Origin: Scortum barcoo
Taxonomy: Eukaryota; Chordata; Actinopteri; Centrarchiformes; Terapontidae
Direction: 5' to 3'
Assembly (NCBI GenBank): GCA_023238725.1
Contig: CM041553.1
Location: 15,315,501 to 15,379,500, forward strand
DNA length: 64,000 nt
A program made the translations under genes and the position numbers. Within the stretch, counting starts at the first letter, position 1. Each line of letters starts with the position of its first letter. The notes under the pieces are model-generated. The model saw only the letters and a list, made by a program, of their open reading frames with translations, did no database searches and was not told the origin of the DNA. This document shows, piece after piece, positions 12,397-23,887 of the stretch.

Positions 12397-14659
12397 CCCC
12401 TACTGATAGAGAGAGCATGGCGGAGAGAGGGAGAGGAGGAGGGGAGGGCAGGCGAGGAGAGAAAACAAGAGGGACAAAAACAAGTGTCTTGCAGGGACCC
12501 TGGCTGGCTGGCTGCGTGAGTGCGTCCTCCCGCCGTTGGCATAGAAACTAATCCACGTTCCCTCACATTTAGCACCTGACTCGTTTTTTTTTTTTTTTTT
12601 TTTTTCACCTCTCTCCTTTTTCTCTCTCTCTCTCTCTCTACCTCTCTCTGTCTCTCTCTCTCCACGGCCATGGTGCAGTGGGAGTTGGGGGAGGAGAGGG
12701 TATCCGTGAGCTTTCTCCCTCTCATAATGAGGCTCGTAGGAGGGAGGGGAGGGGGACGGAAGGAGGGAGAACAGCGGTGGGAGGGAGGGTGAGCCGGCTG
12801 GTTGGCTGACACCCTTGGCCTGGAAGATCCAGCTGTGTCTCTCTGTAGGACAGCGGCTCACACACACGCGCTCACGCCGAGATCTTCATCTCCGCTGCCG
12901 CTCTTGTCACACAGCACCTGGAGGACAACAGACGGTATCGGAGGCCGTATCGATCAGCCTGGGCAGAACGCACTCAAACTAGCTGCTGGGGATCACAAAT
13001 TGGTCCTGGCCAACCTTTGATTTCCCCCAGCGGTTTGTTAATCCTGCCCTGTCTTGCATTCGTACATTACGGCGCACAGCGGAGGTTGTTGTCGAAGCAC
13101 TGCACACTTTACACCCGGCCTCACGTGCACACTGTTAATTGTGAATACTCAGATCCAGGTAATAGTTCAGTTAATGTGCCCCCACGAGTAACTTGATTTT
13201 CCCTGTAGCCTGCGTTCATGTGATTTGTTTATAATCATATAAACGTCTGGAGGGATATCTGGGGTGTCTTATTTGTGCCACAAAGAAACCATAGTGGCGA
13301 ACGGAGCCACTCGCTTGTGTTGGAGTCGTGTGTGTAAATTGTTTTTCATGTCGATTAGAATTAAAATGTGGCTCAGTACATCACCCTTTTGCTTGGTGGT
13401 GTTAGTTAGAATATGAAAGCTGTTTCACCTTCACGCTAAGCCAGAGTCTAGTGATGCCACATTTTTTTCACGCTTGGCACGTTGCTCACTTCAACGTCTT
13501 TGTAGCGCAGGCACAGAATCAAAACACCCAGAGAAGCCAGCCGAGATTTATGCGTGCATTTGAAAGATTGATGTGTATGGGGCCTCATTTATAAAAGTGT
13601 CCTCACAATAAAATATTTGATAGTACACTTCTGTCATATTGTCAGACACACTATGGACAGTTTAAAAATAAAATCTAAATTGATGCAGCAAAAACCAGGT
13701 GTCCTCTTTTTTATTCTGTGAATTTTTCCTCGTCAAAACCCACAGCCTACATTACCCACAATGCAACTAGACTGTCAGCTGTTTGATTGGTGATTCAGGT
13801 GTGTTATGCTAGTTGTGGCAAATGTAGCATTGAGCTGCTAGCTTCAGGCAGAGTTGAGAAGTGGGCTATAGAGGTCAGGAAATAATTTCCAACTCCACAA
13901 CCAAATTTTTCAAACTTGCGGTCTTCAGCTGCAACTCGACGCTGACTCAAGTGATGTCACTTGAGGAAATTTATCAGCATCATCTGGAGCTGCTAAAAGC
14001 TTTGTACATTTTTTTTAATCACAAAAGCAGTATCCCTTCTAACAAGACTTGTAATATCGATGGCATTTCCCTTTAATGGCTGAACCCAATCTCGATTTCC
14101 ATACTTACATTTGATTCATAAAAAAAACAGTTACATAAGTTTGTTTTATCACGTGTAATTCACAAACACACATATGAAATGAAAGTGAGTAAGAGTCCTT
14201 CAAAAACATTGGGGTGATGCTTGCCACAGAAATATCATGTGAGGAAAAGGAATAAAATACAAGAACTGAGATTGGTTCACATGTTCTTTGCCAGTGGAGG
14301 GTGTTTATAGAGCAAACAATGCAAAGCAAGTTTTACGAAAGGCTCAGTGAAACGCTCTCCTGTTCGGCGACATACACAACCACAAGCCTGCTGCTGGCTG
14401 TGATGACTGTCTTCCATCACAGTAAATTACACAATGTAAAATGCAACGAGTGCAGTCATCTCAGTGATGACATAGAATTAATTGAATGGAAGTTTTTTTT
14501 TTAAGTACATGCATAGACCACCAGTACTCTATATTACAAAGTAAATGAGAATATAAGCAAAGAGGAAGCGTTTGTGGTGCACTAATGTTACCAACAGAGG
14601 AAATCTATCTATGAACTACGAATCAGAACCTATGGCGTAGGTATCTATGGCATGACTGC

Positions 14660-15330
14660 TGTTTACTCCGGGCATCAATTACAAACTCAACCTGATCAAC
14701 AGTTTCAGCTTAAGATGGATTCAGCTGAAGAGCTGGATGACAGATCATTTCTCACTGCTGAATGCTAACAAAACAGAAGTTCTTGTTCTTGTTTCTGCTC
14801 CACCCCAGTCCTGTACCTGAGATAATGGATGGTCTTGGGTTTTTTTCTACTTCTGTTAAATCATCCATGAGAAATGTCACCACGGATCAGGCTCTGACTC
14901 TGGACCAACATGTCAAGTATTTGATTTGTTCTTGTTTTTTTTTCAATTCGGAAACATTGTGAAACTCAGGTGTGTGTGTGGGTCTCAAGCTGAGATGGAA
15001 ATGTTAATTCATGCTTTTATCTTGTCTCATCTTGTTGCCTCCGCAAATCGTCTCTGGATCATCTACAAGTGGTCCAAAAGGCTGCTGCTGAGCTTTTGAC
15101 AGCTCCTCCAAAAGGTCTCACGAGACACCCGATTTTGATTTCTCTTCATCAGGCTCCCCATCAGATTCATTATTCAATTCAGGGTTCTCACGATGCCACA
15201 TCGAGCACTGCATGGTCAGGCACCTGCTTACATTAGAGATCATCAGCTGCCCTATATTACCAGCAGGCCCTTTGGAACTTTTGAGCTCCATCACTTTGAG
15301 ACCTTCTGACACTGTGGACACCTGTAAAAA
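14660..15330 (+). pseudogene. Decayed non-LTR retrotransposon (LINE) reverse-transcriptase remnant
   Basis: Conceptual translation across several frames recovers the C-terminal part of a LINE polymerase: LKSWMTDHFSLLNANKTEVL (the ...LNxxKTEVLVxG block), then NVTTDQALTLDQHVK (the LGVxFDxxLxFxxHI block), then LISLHQAP (degraded LHWLPV) and ALHGQAPAYI (the KALxGxAPxYI block). Stops and frame changes between blocks show it is dead. Block order and content fit Rex/Maui-type or CR1-like elements of fish; the exact clade cannot be fixed. Confidence 0.75.
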
Positions 15331-16719
15331 AAAAAAAGCGATAGTGAATCCTAATTGTTCAGATTAATTGATTGTAGTTTCTCAATTTATTTCTTTTTTT
15401 TTCTTTTGTGAAGCACTTTGCGATGTCATTGCTCCCGGAAATTTTCTACACATTTTAAAAATGAGCACTGGAAGGATCCAAAAGATTTTTATTTATTTGA
15501 TTGTCCAGCAGAATAAAAATAGTTCAAAATTGGTGTCAATTAGCGTAATTGATCCAGCATCTAACTGTCTCTCAACACCTACTTGGCATTTTGATAGTCC
15601 GTCAGGAAGACATATTTTCCCAGTGAACTCGTTAAGATGCAACGTGGCACAAAGATGGCTATTTGACAACAACAGAACGTGGCACTCGCATAAACACGGA
15701 TCAATTTCATGTTGTGTATTTACAACTGCAAACATACACACATAAACACGCCGCCACAGCCTGATGGGCTTAGCAAGGTGTTTATTTCTTCCCTTGACGT
15801 GGGTTGCGCTCTCACGTCACTCTGGTTTTTTTTTTTTTCCCCCCCAATGGTGCAGCTCCCTCCTCTCAGTCTCTTCCTGTGACATCAGTCAATGAGTTGC
15901 AAGAAGGAAGAGAAGAGGCTGCTGGAGCGCCATCTCGCTTCTACCCCCTACTCCACCCCACCTCTTTTTCATTCGTTTGTGTGTAGTGTGTGTGTGCAAG
16001 CTGCACACCGACACAATAGTCTCTTAAAGCTTTTGGAAGCCAGTATGAGAGGAGTGTGAGGTGCTTTCCTGTGGCTGTCCTTCAACTCCCCACTTACCTC
16101 TCAGAAGAGCTCTCTGCCTCTGCGCTGCCCATGTCACAGCCATTGTCCCTAATTAGGGATTCAGAACCCAAGCCCATTCAATTAATGTGCAGCCACAATG
16201 TGCCACAGATTCACCCCACTCTTCACCCTTTTCACCCCCCCCTCCTCCTCCCCTCCTCTTTAGCCCTAAAAAACCCTTTCTGCAGCAGCAGAGGTAAAAA
16301 AGACATTAGCGTTGAGAGTAGGGGAATGATTTTTGGTAAATTTGACACAAAAACCTGCTGTTACAAGATGTTAGATCTAAAAAAAAAATGAAAAAAGTGT
16401 CATAAATAAGTGTATTATATATGTCATCACTGAGGCCAAAAGGTTACAGTAAAATCACCAAATATGCTTTTCTGTGTGAACTGTAGGAGAATAATGACTT
16501 TTCCCCCCATTTCTCATAGTGCACAATTACAGCTCAATGAAGAGGTCTGATATTTGCAGTCATATTTGCATAAGGGTACTGTAACCAAAGCTGTGATACG
16601 CTGGCAGCGAAAAAAAAGCTTAAAGACAAATGGGCTCGTATCAGTTGTGTCACCCGTTTAAGTACCTGGCAAAATCTGGGCAGGGCGATGAGAATGAGAA
16701 AGTGTCTGCAACTACAGTG

Positions 16720-16870
16720 CCATCATTTCGCCTTCCAGCAAGGCACTTAACCTCCAGCTGCTCTGATGGAGCAGCTCAGTGGCCGACAGACTGTGGTCCT
16801 ACTTAGCAGTTCACTGTGCTGTCTCACTCTGGCTTGCTCTTACATTACCCGAACAAATAAAGCTTTCAAA
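16720..16870 (+). repeat. SINE-like repeat fragment
   Basis: Contains CAAGGCACTTAACCTCCAGC and following text that resembles a short interspersed repeat seen often in fish genomes. No polymerase III boxes were confidently found, so the class is tentative. Confidence 0.3.
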
Positions 16871-18948
16871 AGGTACAATCAAAGATTTCCTGAAGCTTAC
16901 ATGAGAGTAAACATCGACACTGATACAATGTATTACTCCAAACGAAAGGGATTTTTTATGGTGGGAATCACAAAGTCCAGATTTATTAAACTACTAATCT
17001 AACCATACTGTGCCTATATATGTATATCTTTGTACAGTAAATTCATTTCAGGTCGAATCAATTTGTGCCTAAAATAACAAATTTTATCAGAGGAATTTAC
17101 AATCTGATCCACCTATGACATCATCTACACTTATATCCTTATCTGGATAAGGAAAAAATAAAATACTCTTTAACAGGAAACGAGGCTTAGGGCTCTATTT
17201 TAATTCCAACAACAAGTGCATAGTGGTGGGTCCGGCGCTCACGGAAAGTGTGGTTGTCTCCAAGCGCACTTGCTAGAGTAGCGATTCGTATATGTGGAGC
17301 AGCACAAGAGCACAAAGTACAGAGTGCAGTGGGCACTTTTCTTTTTTTTTTGGAACTACTTTTGTTCATTCGCTAGAAGTTTTGCATCACCTCACATTAA
17401 GTTTTGTGTTTCCTTGCAATATTTTTTCCCCTGATCCAGCATGTCGCTCTGTACAGTTATAATCCACTGCCAGTTTTTGGCAAATTTTCTGCAGATACCA
17501 CAGAAAGGAGAGATGACAAGACACTTTACATTAAGCATTGATTGCTCATTAGTCCTTTCAAGAGGCCGAGCTCCGACAGTATACGGCCACTGACTGTGAG
17601 CACAGCTGCAGCTGCTCTGCCCTACTGTGGTGGTTGAAGCTGTGGCTGTGGATCTGGTTTTTGCTCGGACTGCGGCTGCATTATCTAGCTGAGGCTGATG
17701 GGAATTTTAATTGTTTGGCAAGTACCAAACCTATTGGCCAAACTGAGACTTTGATGTGATGATGGGGCTGGTTGGAGAGGCGGAGGATCACTGAAGTTGA
17801 TGCAATTCATCATTCGTGGGACACAAATGTGTGAATAACTGTTGGATGCACTGTCACGAAACTATTGGTGAAACATTTCATTTAATATCACAGATGTGAA
17901 CATCATGGTGTCGCTAAAGGAAAAGTGAGAGGATCATCGAAATCAGTGAGCTTAATTCTCTGGAGAACACAAATATCTGCACACATTAATACCAATCCAC
18001 CTAATAGCTATTGGGGTTTCAGTCAGGTCTAGAATGGTTAGATAGCAGTGGTGTGATTACAATATGAATAACTGGAATTATTAAGTAGATTGTGTGTTTA
18101 AAAAAGTGCATAATGAATAAGCACAGTACGTTTAAGGCAAAGTGTATAAGTGGTTGGAGTGAAGAATCATATTTATTCTGATATTTCACACTAATCCACT
18201 ATACTCATAATGTACCCATATAAATACAAAAGACAGACAGTGCGCAGGCCTGATGAATTCCCTCAGTCTCTATTTTGATGAATAAATAAATACTCTCATT
18301 AGTCTCTGTTGTCTTAAAAATGAATGTATTTAATAAATTATTGGTGAGGATGCAAGACTCTCACAGTGGTTACATAGGTTTTTGCTTGACAAACAGTCCT
18401 TTCAATTGTCTGGTTTACCAAGAAAAAAAAAAAAAAAGGTCACAAGGTCACAAAGAGGAGCGTGCATGGCTCCTCTGCTCTAAACACTAAAATCACATCA
18501 GTGCCCAAAACAAGCATAGCTCAAGAAACCTAGACATCCAAGGTCTCATAATCTTTCCATCTGGACAGTCTGAAACCATTCTCACGAGAAAGAGTGCATG
18601 AAGGTTACAGTGACACTTTCACGTTATTCACCAGGCAAGGCAATAAACATAACATAAGCATCAGCCAAAATCTCACGCCGTACAGTAGGTACACACTAAA
18701 ATCAGAGTCAGTGACGACAGCCCCAGCTGGATGATACTTATCTTTCTTGTGTGTCAAATGATTCAATTACTTGCACTCACCCAGACAGGAAATTAGGGAT
18801 TTTATGTATGAAGTATTTTGCAGGGGTAGGAGGCGTGAACAGGCTCCTTAATGAAGCAAGCCTGCCTGAGTTTATAATGAAGATATCGGAGGAATGGGAG
18901 AATTATTGTTAACCCGGCCTGTAGACCTTCGAGAGACATTTGCGCAAA

Positions 18949-18975
18949 ACACACACACACACACACACACACACA
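18949..18975. repeat. CA dinucleotide microsatellite
   Basis: Uninterrupted CA repeat of about 27 bases. Shorter CA or GT runs occur at 1011-1030, 7158-7180, 26163-26181 and 29215-29230. Confidence 0.95.
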
Positions 18976-20704
18976 GGCAGAGGAATCATCTGACCATGGG
19001 CAAAATGGAAGTAAAGAGGTACTCAGACAAAAACAGAAATAATATGAATTTATTTGTTCTAAATAAACATTTACTCCAAAAAAACAAAAAAAAAACATCC
19101 TCTTCTGTTAAGTTGAAACTATTTGAAGCTTCATTCACCCCTCATTTTGTTCTCCATTCACTTTAACTTACATCTCGTGCTGTCTCTTGATTTTTACATT
19201 TCTTTCCACTGCTTCGTGACAACACAGTAAATATGAACAGCCCAAGCACATACAGATAAATTCATATTTTGTTTACAAGTGAATACTGGTCCCATGTATA
19301 CACACATTAAGTCACACATCGCTGCCCCAAATGCACATGACTACTAACATTTTGTCAACAAATACATTAATAAATGAACAAATAAATATATTGAGTACAT
19401 GTGAATATGTATGAAATAAATAGATTGCATTATCAAGGTGAAAAACCGGGTCGGGGTGCACGCCATGCAACCACAGAATCACTGATTTGCATCCAACAGG
19501 GGACCTTTGTGGCATCACCCTCTTCTGTCTGCACATTTCCTGTCTTTCTCTCGACTGTGTACTATTAAAAAGAAAAAAACACCCTGCAAAAACTTTACAG
19601 CTTAAGCATTTATGACTCCTTTATAAGATTAAAAACTAAAGATTGGGCGTAAATAAAAAAATAAATAAATACTGGCGGGTCTAGAAACTAAAATCGAAGT
19701 ATCTCATGATGCTGACATTTATTTGAGAGCTGCCTTTCTAAGAGTTGCCTTTCTAAATAGTGACTCTAATGGCTATAATAAGCTACTTTTGTATTTGTCG
19801 AGTTGAATAAGTTGTCAAAGGAGGCCTTGAAACTGTGTTTAAGAAGACAAACATAAAATTATTTGCCAAAATAAAGAAAAAGAAAGATAAAACACATCAT
19901 AATAAGCGATGGCGTCAAAACTTTACATTGTGCTGGAACCATATGTGGAGATTGAAGTATCCATCTGTGTGCTTCATAGTGTACGGTGTGAGAAAAAACC
20001 CTTTAAACAAATAATGGTCCACCTGATTTTGACACTGAATGCAGCACAGGGAATATGGCTGAATGTAAAGACTAATGCACACAATCATTGCGGCTGCTGT
20101 CATTATATTTTTCAGCCTTTTTTTCATTTTCACCACAACTAGCAGAGGGTAATAGCTTCATTCTAAGTGGAATATATTTATCCTTCACAAATGTCAAACT
20201 GTTGTTGTCACAGTGCCGTTGCTACAACAGCCATGGTGTGCGGCAAGCAATTGCCCCATGGGCATATCACACAAACACACAAACGCACAGGCACGAAAAC
20301 AGCCACGCATGCCCACACACACACAAACACACCTGTAAACATATACAGCGCGCTGGTATGTCAGCAACTGTCTCCTCCTCTCATCACATCCATATACACA
20401 TCTCCTCCTCCCTCCCTCCTCTCCCACCCCACCCTCCAATCCTCATGCAGAGCCTCCCCCCCGATGTTGTGGCCTGCCCGTGACAGTAATTGAGGGAAGC
20501 TGGCCGGAACAGTGTGAAGATGGGGGAGGGAAAAAAAAGGGGGAAGGATAGGAGGAGAGAGAGATGAGAAGAGGAAGGGAGGGGGAAACCATTCATCTGA
20601 GACCCATGGATGTGGAATGGCATATTACAGGTCTAATGTGTAATTAGATAGATAGGGAATAAGGTCAGTGTGCTCTGAGAGGGGGGAAATGGCTGTCAAA
20701 ACAG

Positions 20705-20717
20705 TGCCATCTAGTGG
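20705..20717 (-). promoter_or_regulatory. Candidate CTCF-binding core
   Basis: On the minus strand CCACTAGATGGCA fits the CTCF core consensus CCASYAGRKGGCR at every position. Occupancy cannot be judged. Confidence 0.3.
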
Positions 20718-22053
20718 TATCAAGGTGTATGGACGCCTCGTCGTCAGGTGGACAGTTGCGGAATGAATAGGGATCAAATTAGGAGTTAACAATGATTTAT
20801 GACATATTTTTCACTGTCTGCAAGTGGAATATTCTGGTGTGATTGTTCGCCTCTCAGACTGTGTGTCGCTGTCACGTGCACTCGCCAGACAATGTGGGAT
20901 TTGTTCATTTTCGTCACACAGATGCTGCACTGTTCGCCAGCTGATTTACATGATTGTAAAACTGAAACTTTGATTAGTTTTAATCTGAATAAATTAGATT
21001 CTGGTAAAGGGGTAAACTGGATTAGCCAAAAGGAAGAGGCAAACACTTATTTTTACAACAGTTTATGAGGTAGACAGCAATCCAGAGACACATCCAGAGA
21101 AAACAACAAACAGACAGCTACACATTGTCTGTCCTGAATGTCCGTCTGCCTGCGTCCATGCTTGTATTTACATGTTTGCTGTGGTAATGCTCCAGCAGAG
21201 AGATCCAGGCCTCCCCTACCTGTTTCCTAACAACAGGTGTTTGGTCCAGACCTCTTGGAGACAGCCAGATCACATGACAGGAAGCTACTTAAGCTGCTGG
21301 GCCAGTAGTAAACATGGAGAAATTACCATCCCAGGGGCAGGGAAATATTCTCTCCCAGCACTTATGAGCCCCACGTAATACATGTTTGCGTAGATTTAAG
21401 CAGCCCGTCTGCAAAACTACAGATATGTGGTTCACAGAAGTTATAATCCCAAAAAGGATCATGGTGTCATGATGGGGTAAGCAAGGGGAAATTATTTTCT
21501 TAGTATAGCGTGTGTTACTTTTGATCATGCGTCACATGCAGAGAAGGTGAAAACGTGGTCAAATAGTTATTACTCAACATATTTTATTCAACATTTTGTT
21601 TGAGCCTTTCCTCATGCACTCCCTCAGAAATATAACTTCATAACTGATCTTATAAGACAGAAACAGAGTAAAAACACTGATGAGATGATGTTACACATTC
21701 AGACAAAAAGTACAAATGTGAATTATTTAAGCAGTATGTTTTGGTATAATACACTTATTGAACTTATTTCTAACAGAGTTTCTTTCTTCCCCGATCGAGC
21801 AATGATAATGTGACACTGACATTCTGGTGATTATTCAAATGCATTTCTGATAAATGATTTTTCACTGAAGTCATTTGTCAAGCAAAAGTGTCAAACATTT
21901 CCAGGTACAGCTTCTTAAGCATGAGGATTTGCTTATTTTCTCTACTTTTTTCATACGTATAAGTAAGGTTTTAGACTGTAAACAATTTGAAGATGTCACG
22001 TCATGATGATTTTTGTAATAGACATTTTTCTTAAATTCTTCCAGACTGATTTC

Positions 22054-22054
<1 letters not shown>

Positions 22055-22109
<55 letters not shown>
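22055..22109. repeat. TA dinucleotide microsatellite
   Basis: Uninterrupted TA repeat of about 55 bases. Confidence 0.95.
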
Positions 22110-22114
<5 letters not shown>

Positions 22115-23061
22115 ATAAACTAAAAAAGTCATTAGCATTATCATTTTTGTCATCACGTCATACCTTTATAAGTTATTTTATGGTTAACTAAAATAACCCT
22201 AAAAATAAATTGTGCGAAAAAACACATAACGTACAATAAGAAAGAACTAAATGAACGAATACAATTACTGCCAAAATTAACTGCTGGTTGCTCTGCTGTC
22301 TAAAATCTCACACTTGCATGCATGTGTTTGTGTTTGTGTGCGCGTGTGTGTGTGCGTGCATGTGTGTGTCCATGTCCACGCCAGCACACTCCTCTATCGT
22401 TCTATTACATGGGCCAGTGACTGCGCCATCTCTCCAGTTTCACCCCTCTGCTCTCCCAGACGTCTCATATTGCCCGGAGGGATGGTGTTGATGTGGGAGG
22501 CAGAGGGGAGGGAGGAGAGGGCGGCTGACTACACACATTATCTGTCTGAGAGCAGCTCAAACCTCACGGCCGCAGCCTCTATCTCCTCTCGGCTGACTTC
22601 AAAATCTAACATTTGGTCCCACTAATCTTACATTTCTTTTGTTCACTGGGAGCTGCCAATTGTTCTCTTTGATAGGCAACAACTGCATTATTCACTGAGA
22701 CAAAGTGAGTGAGGAGGCAGTGCTGAGAGACACAAATGTGAAAGGTATCTGAGTGGCTTACTGTCTGATATCATGTTCAATTAGAGTAGCGAGGGGGGGG
22801 GGCTTTAGGGATTATATTGCACTGTGTGGCAAACTTTATGTGGAACTCCAGGTGCTATTTGTCAATTGTACTTCTCTAAGAAATATATTCAGCAGCAGAT
22901 TATGCTATAATCAAAATCCCCTCCTGTCCAATTCGACGCATCGTAATTAGTCCATAACCATAACTATGTTTACAACAAAACTGTGAATATATCTGCACAG
23001 GTGGAAAAAACACACTTCACTACAAGTCAATGGGACAGCCAGCTTAATTTAGAATCAATTC

Positions 23062-23076
23062 TGCCCCCTGGTGGTG
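23062..23076 (-). promoter_or_regulatory. Candidate CTCF-binding core
   Basis: On the minus strand CCACCAGGGGGCA fits the CTCF core consensus at every position, in the same orientation as the site near 20.7 kb. Confidence 0.35.
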
Positions 23077-23674
23077 ACATGATGCACATCCACAAAGTTA
23101 GCCCCGGTGGATTTTTAAAGGGGTGAGCTAAGGTGTGCTGATGATAAAATAATAATCATAAAGATGACTGCCGCTTAAAACATAATGACTGTTTAAAGGG
23201 CACTTTAAACAAATAGAAACACGTGCTTCTTATCAAAAAGCAAAGTTCCCTCATTAAAGATATGACTTGTCATCATATTTGTATGAAACCTATGAGTCAA
23301 AGTACCTTTATAGCCGGGACTCAACTGTAGATTATCATGTGATGTTATTCTGTGCAGACTGGTTTCTCTTTCTGTCATTCTTGCAGACAGCAAAGTGAAC
23401 AAGAAACTTATCAGGGTGGCTACAACCTACTTCTCTTATCTCTCATCCATTTTCATTTGAAACTTCTCTCAAGAATTTTAATAATAAGAAGAGGCAGAAG
23501 CTTAAGAAGAAGAGAAGAATAAGATGAAAAAAATTTGCATTAATATGAACTTTAAACACAGATTGGTTTTCAGGTGTAAAAGTTTGCAACATTAATATAA
23601 TATAAGACTTCTTTTAGGCTCATGTTGTGGCTTTTGTCAGTGTATGGAGTTTTGTCTGTAACAGTATTTGAACC

Positions 23675-23887
23675 TCCATTCAGAAAACAAGCATTTTAAA
23701 AGTTTGTTACTTGTCATCTTCAGACTTCAGAATTCAGACTTTTTACAATGTGTGTTGTAGTTATCTCAGAAATATCTATGTGTATAAACAGTAATGTTGC
23801 TGCCATATTTCTGTCTAATTTAGATGCCGTTATTTTTGCCATGATTGATAAGAACTCCATTCAGAAAACAAGCATTTTAAAAGTTAT
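23675..23887 (+). repeat. Pair of identical 31-base direct repeats
   Basis: The sequence beginning CTCCATTCAGAAAACAAGC is identical over 31 bases at 23675-23705 and 23855-23885, a period of 180 bases. The DNA between the copies shows only weak similarity. Confidence 0.7.

Larger units (their letters stand above)
8674..14659. other. Gene desert, second part
   Basis: No gene seen. Includes a homeodomain-motif-rich block near 9000-9090, CT-rich tracts at 11.8-12.0 and 12.6 kb, and the E-box/GATA cluster at 12.35 kb. The open frames in the CT tracts are serine/leucine or arginine/glutamate low complexity. Confidence 0.5.

Noticed and set aside
12366..12867. Overlapping minus-strand frames of about 150 codons
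   Set aside because: Built from CT/GA-rich low complexity giving runs of E, R, K, S and P; no homology.
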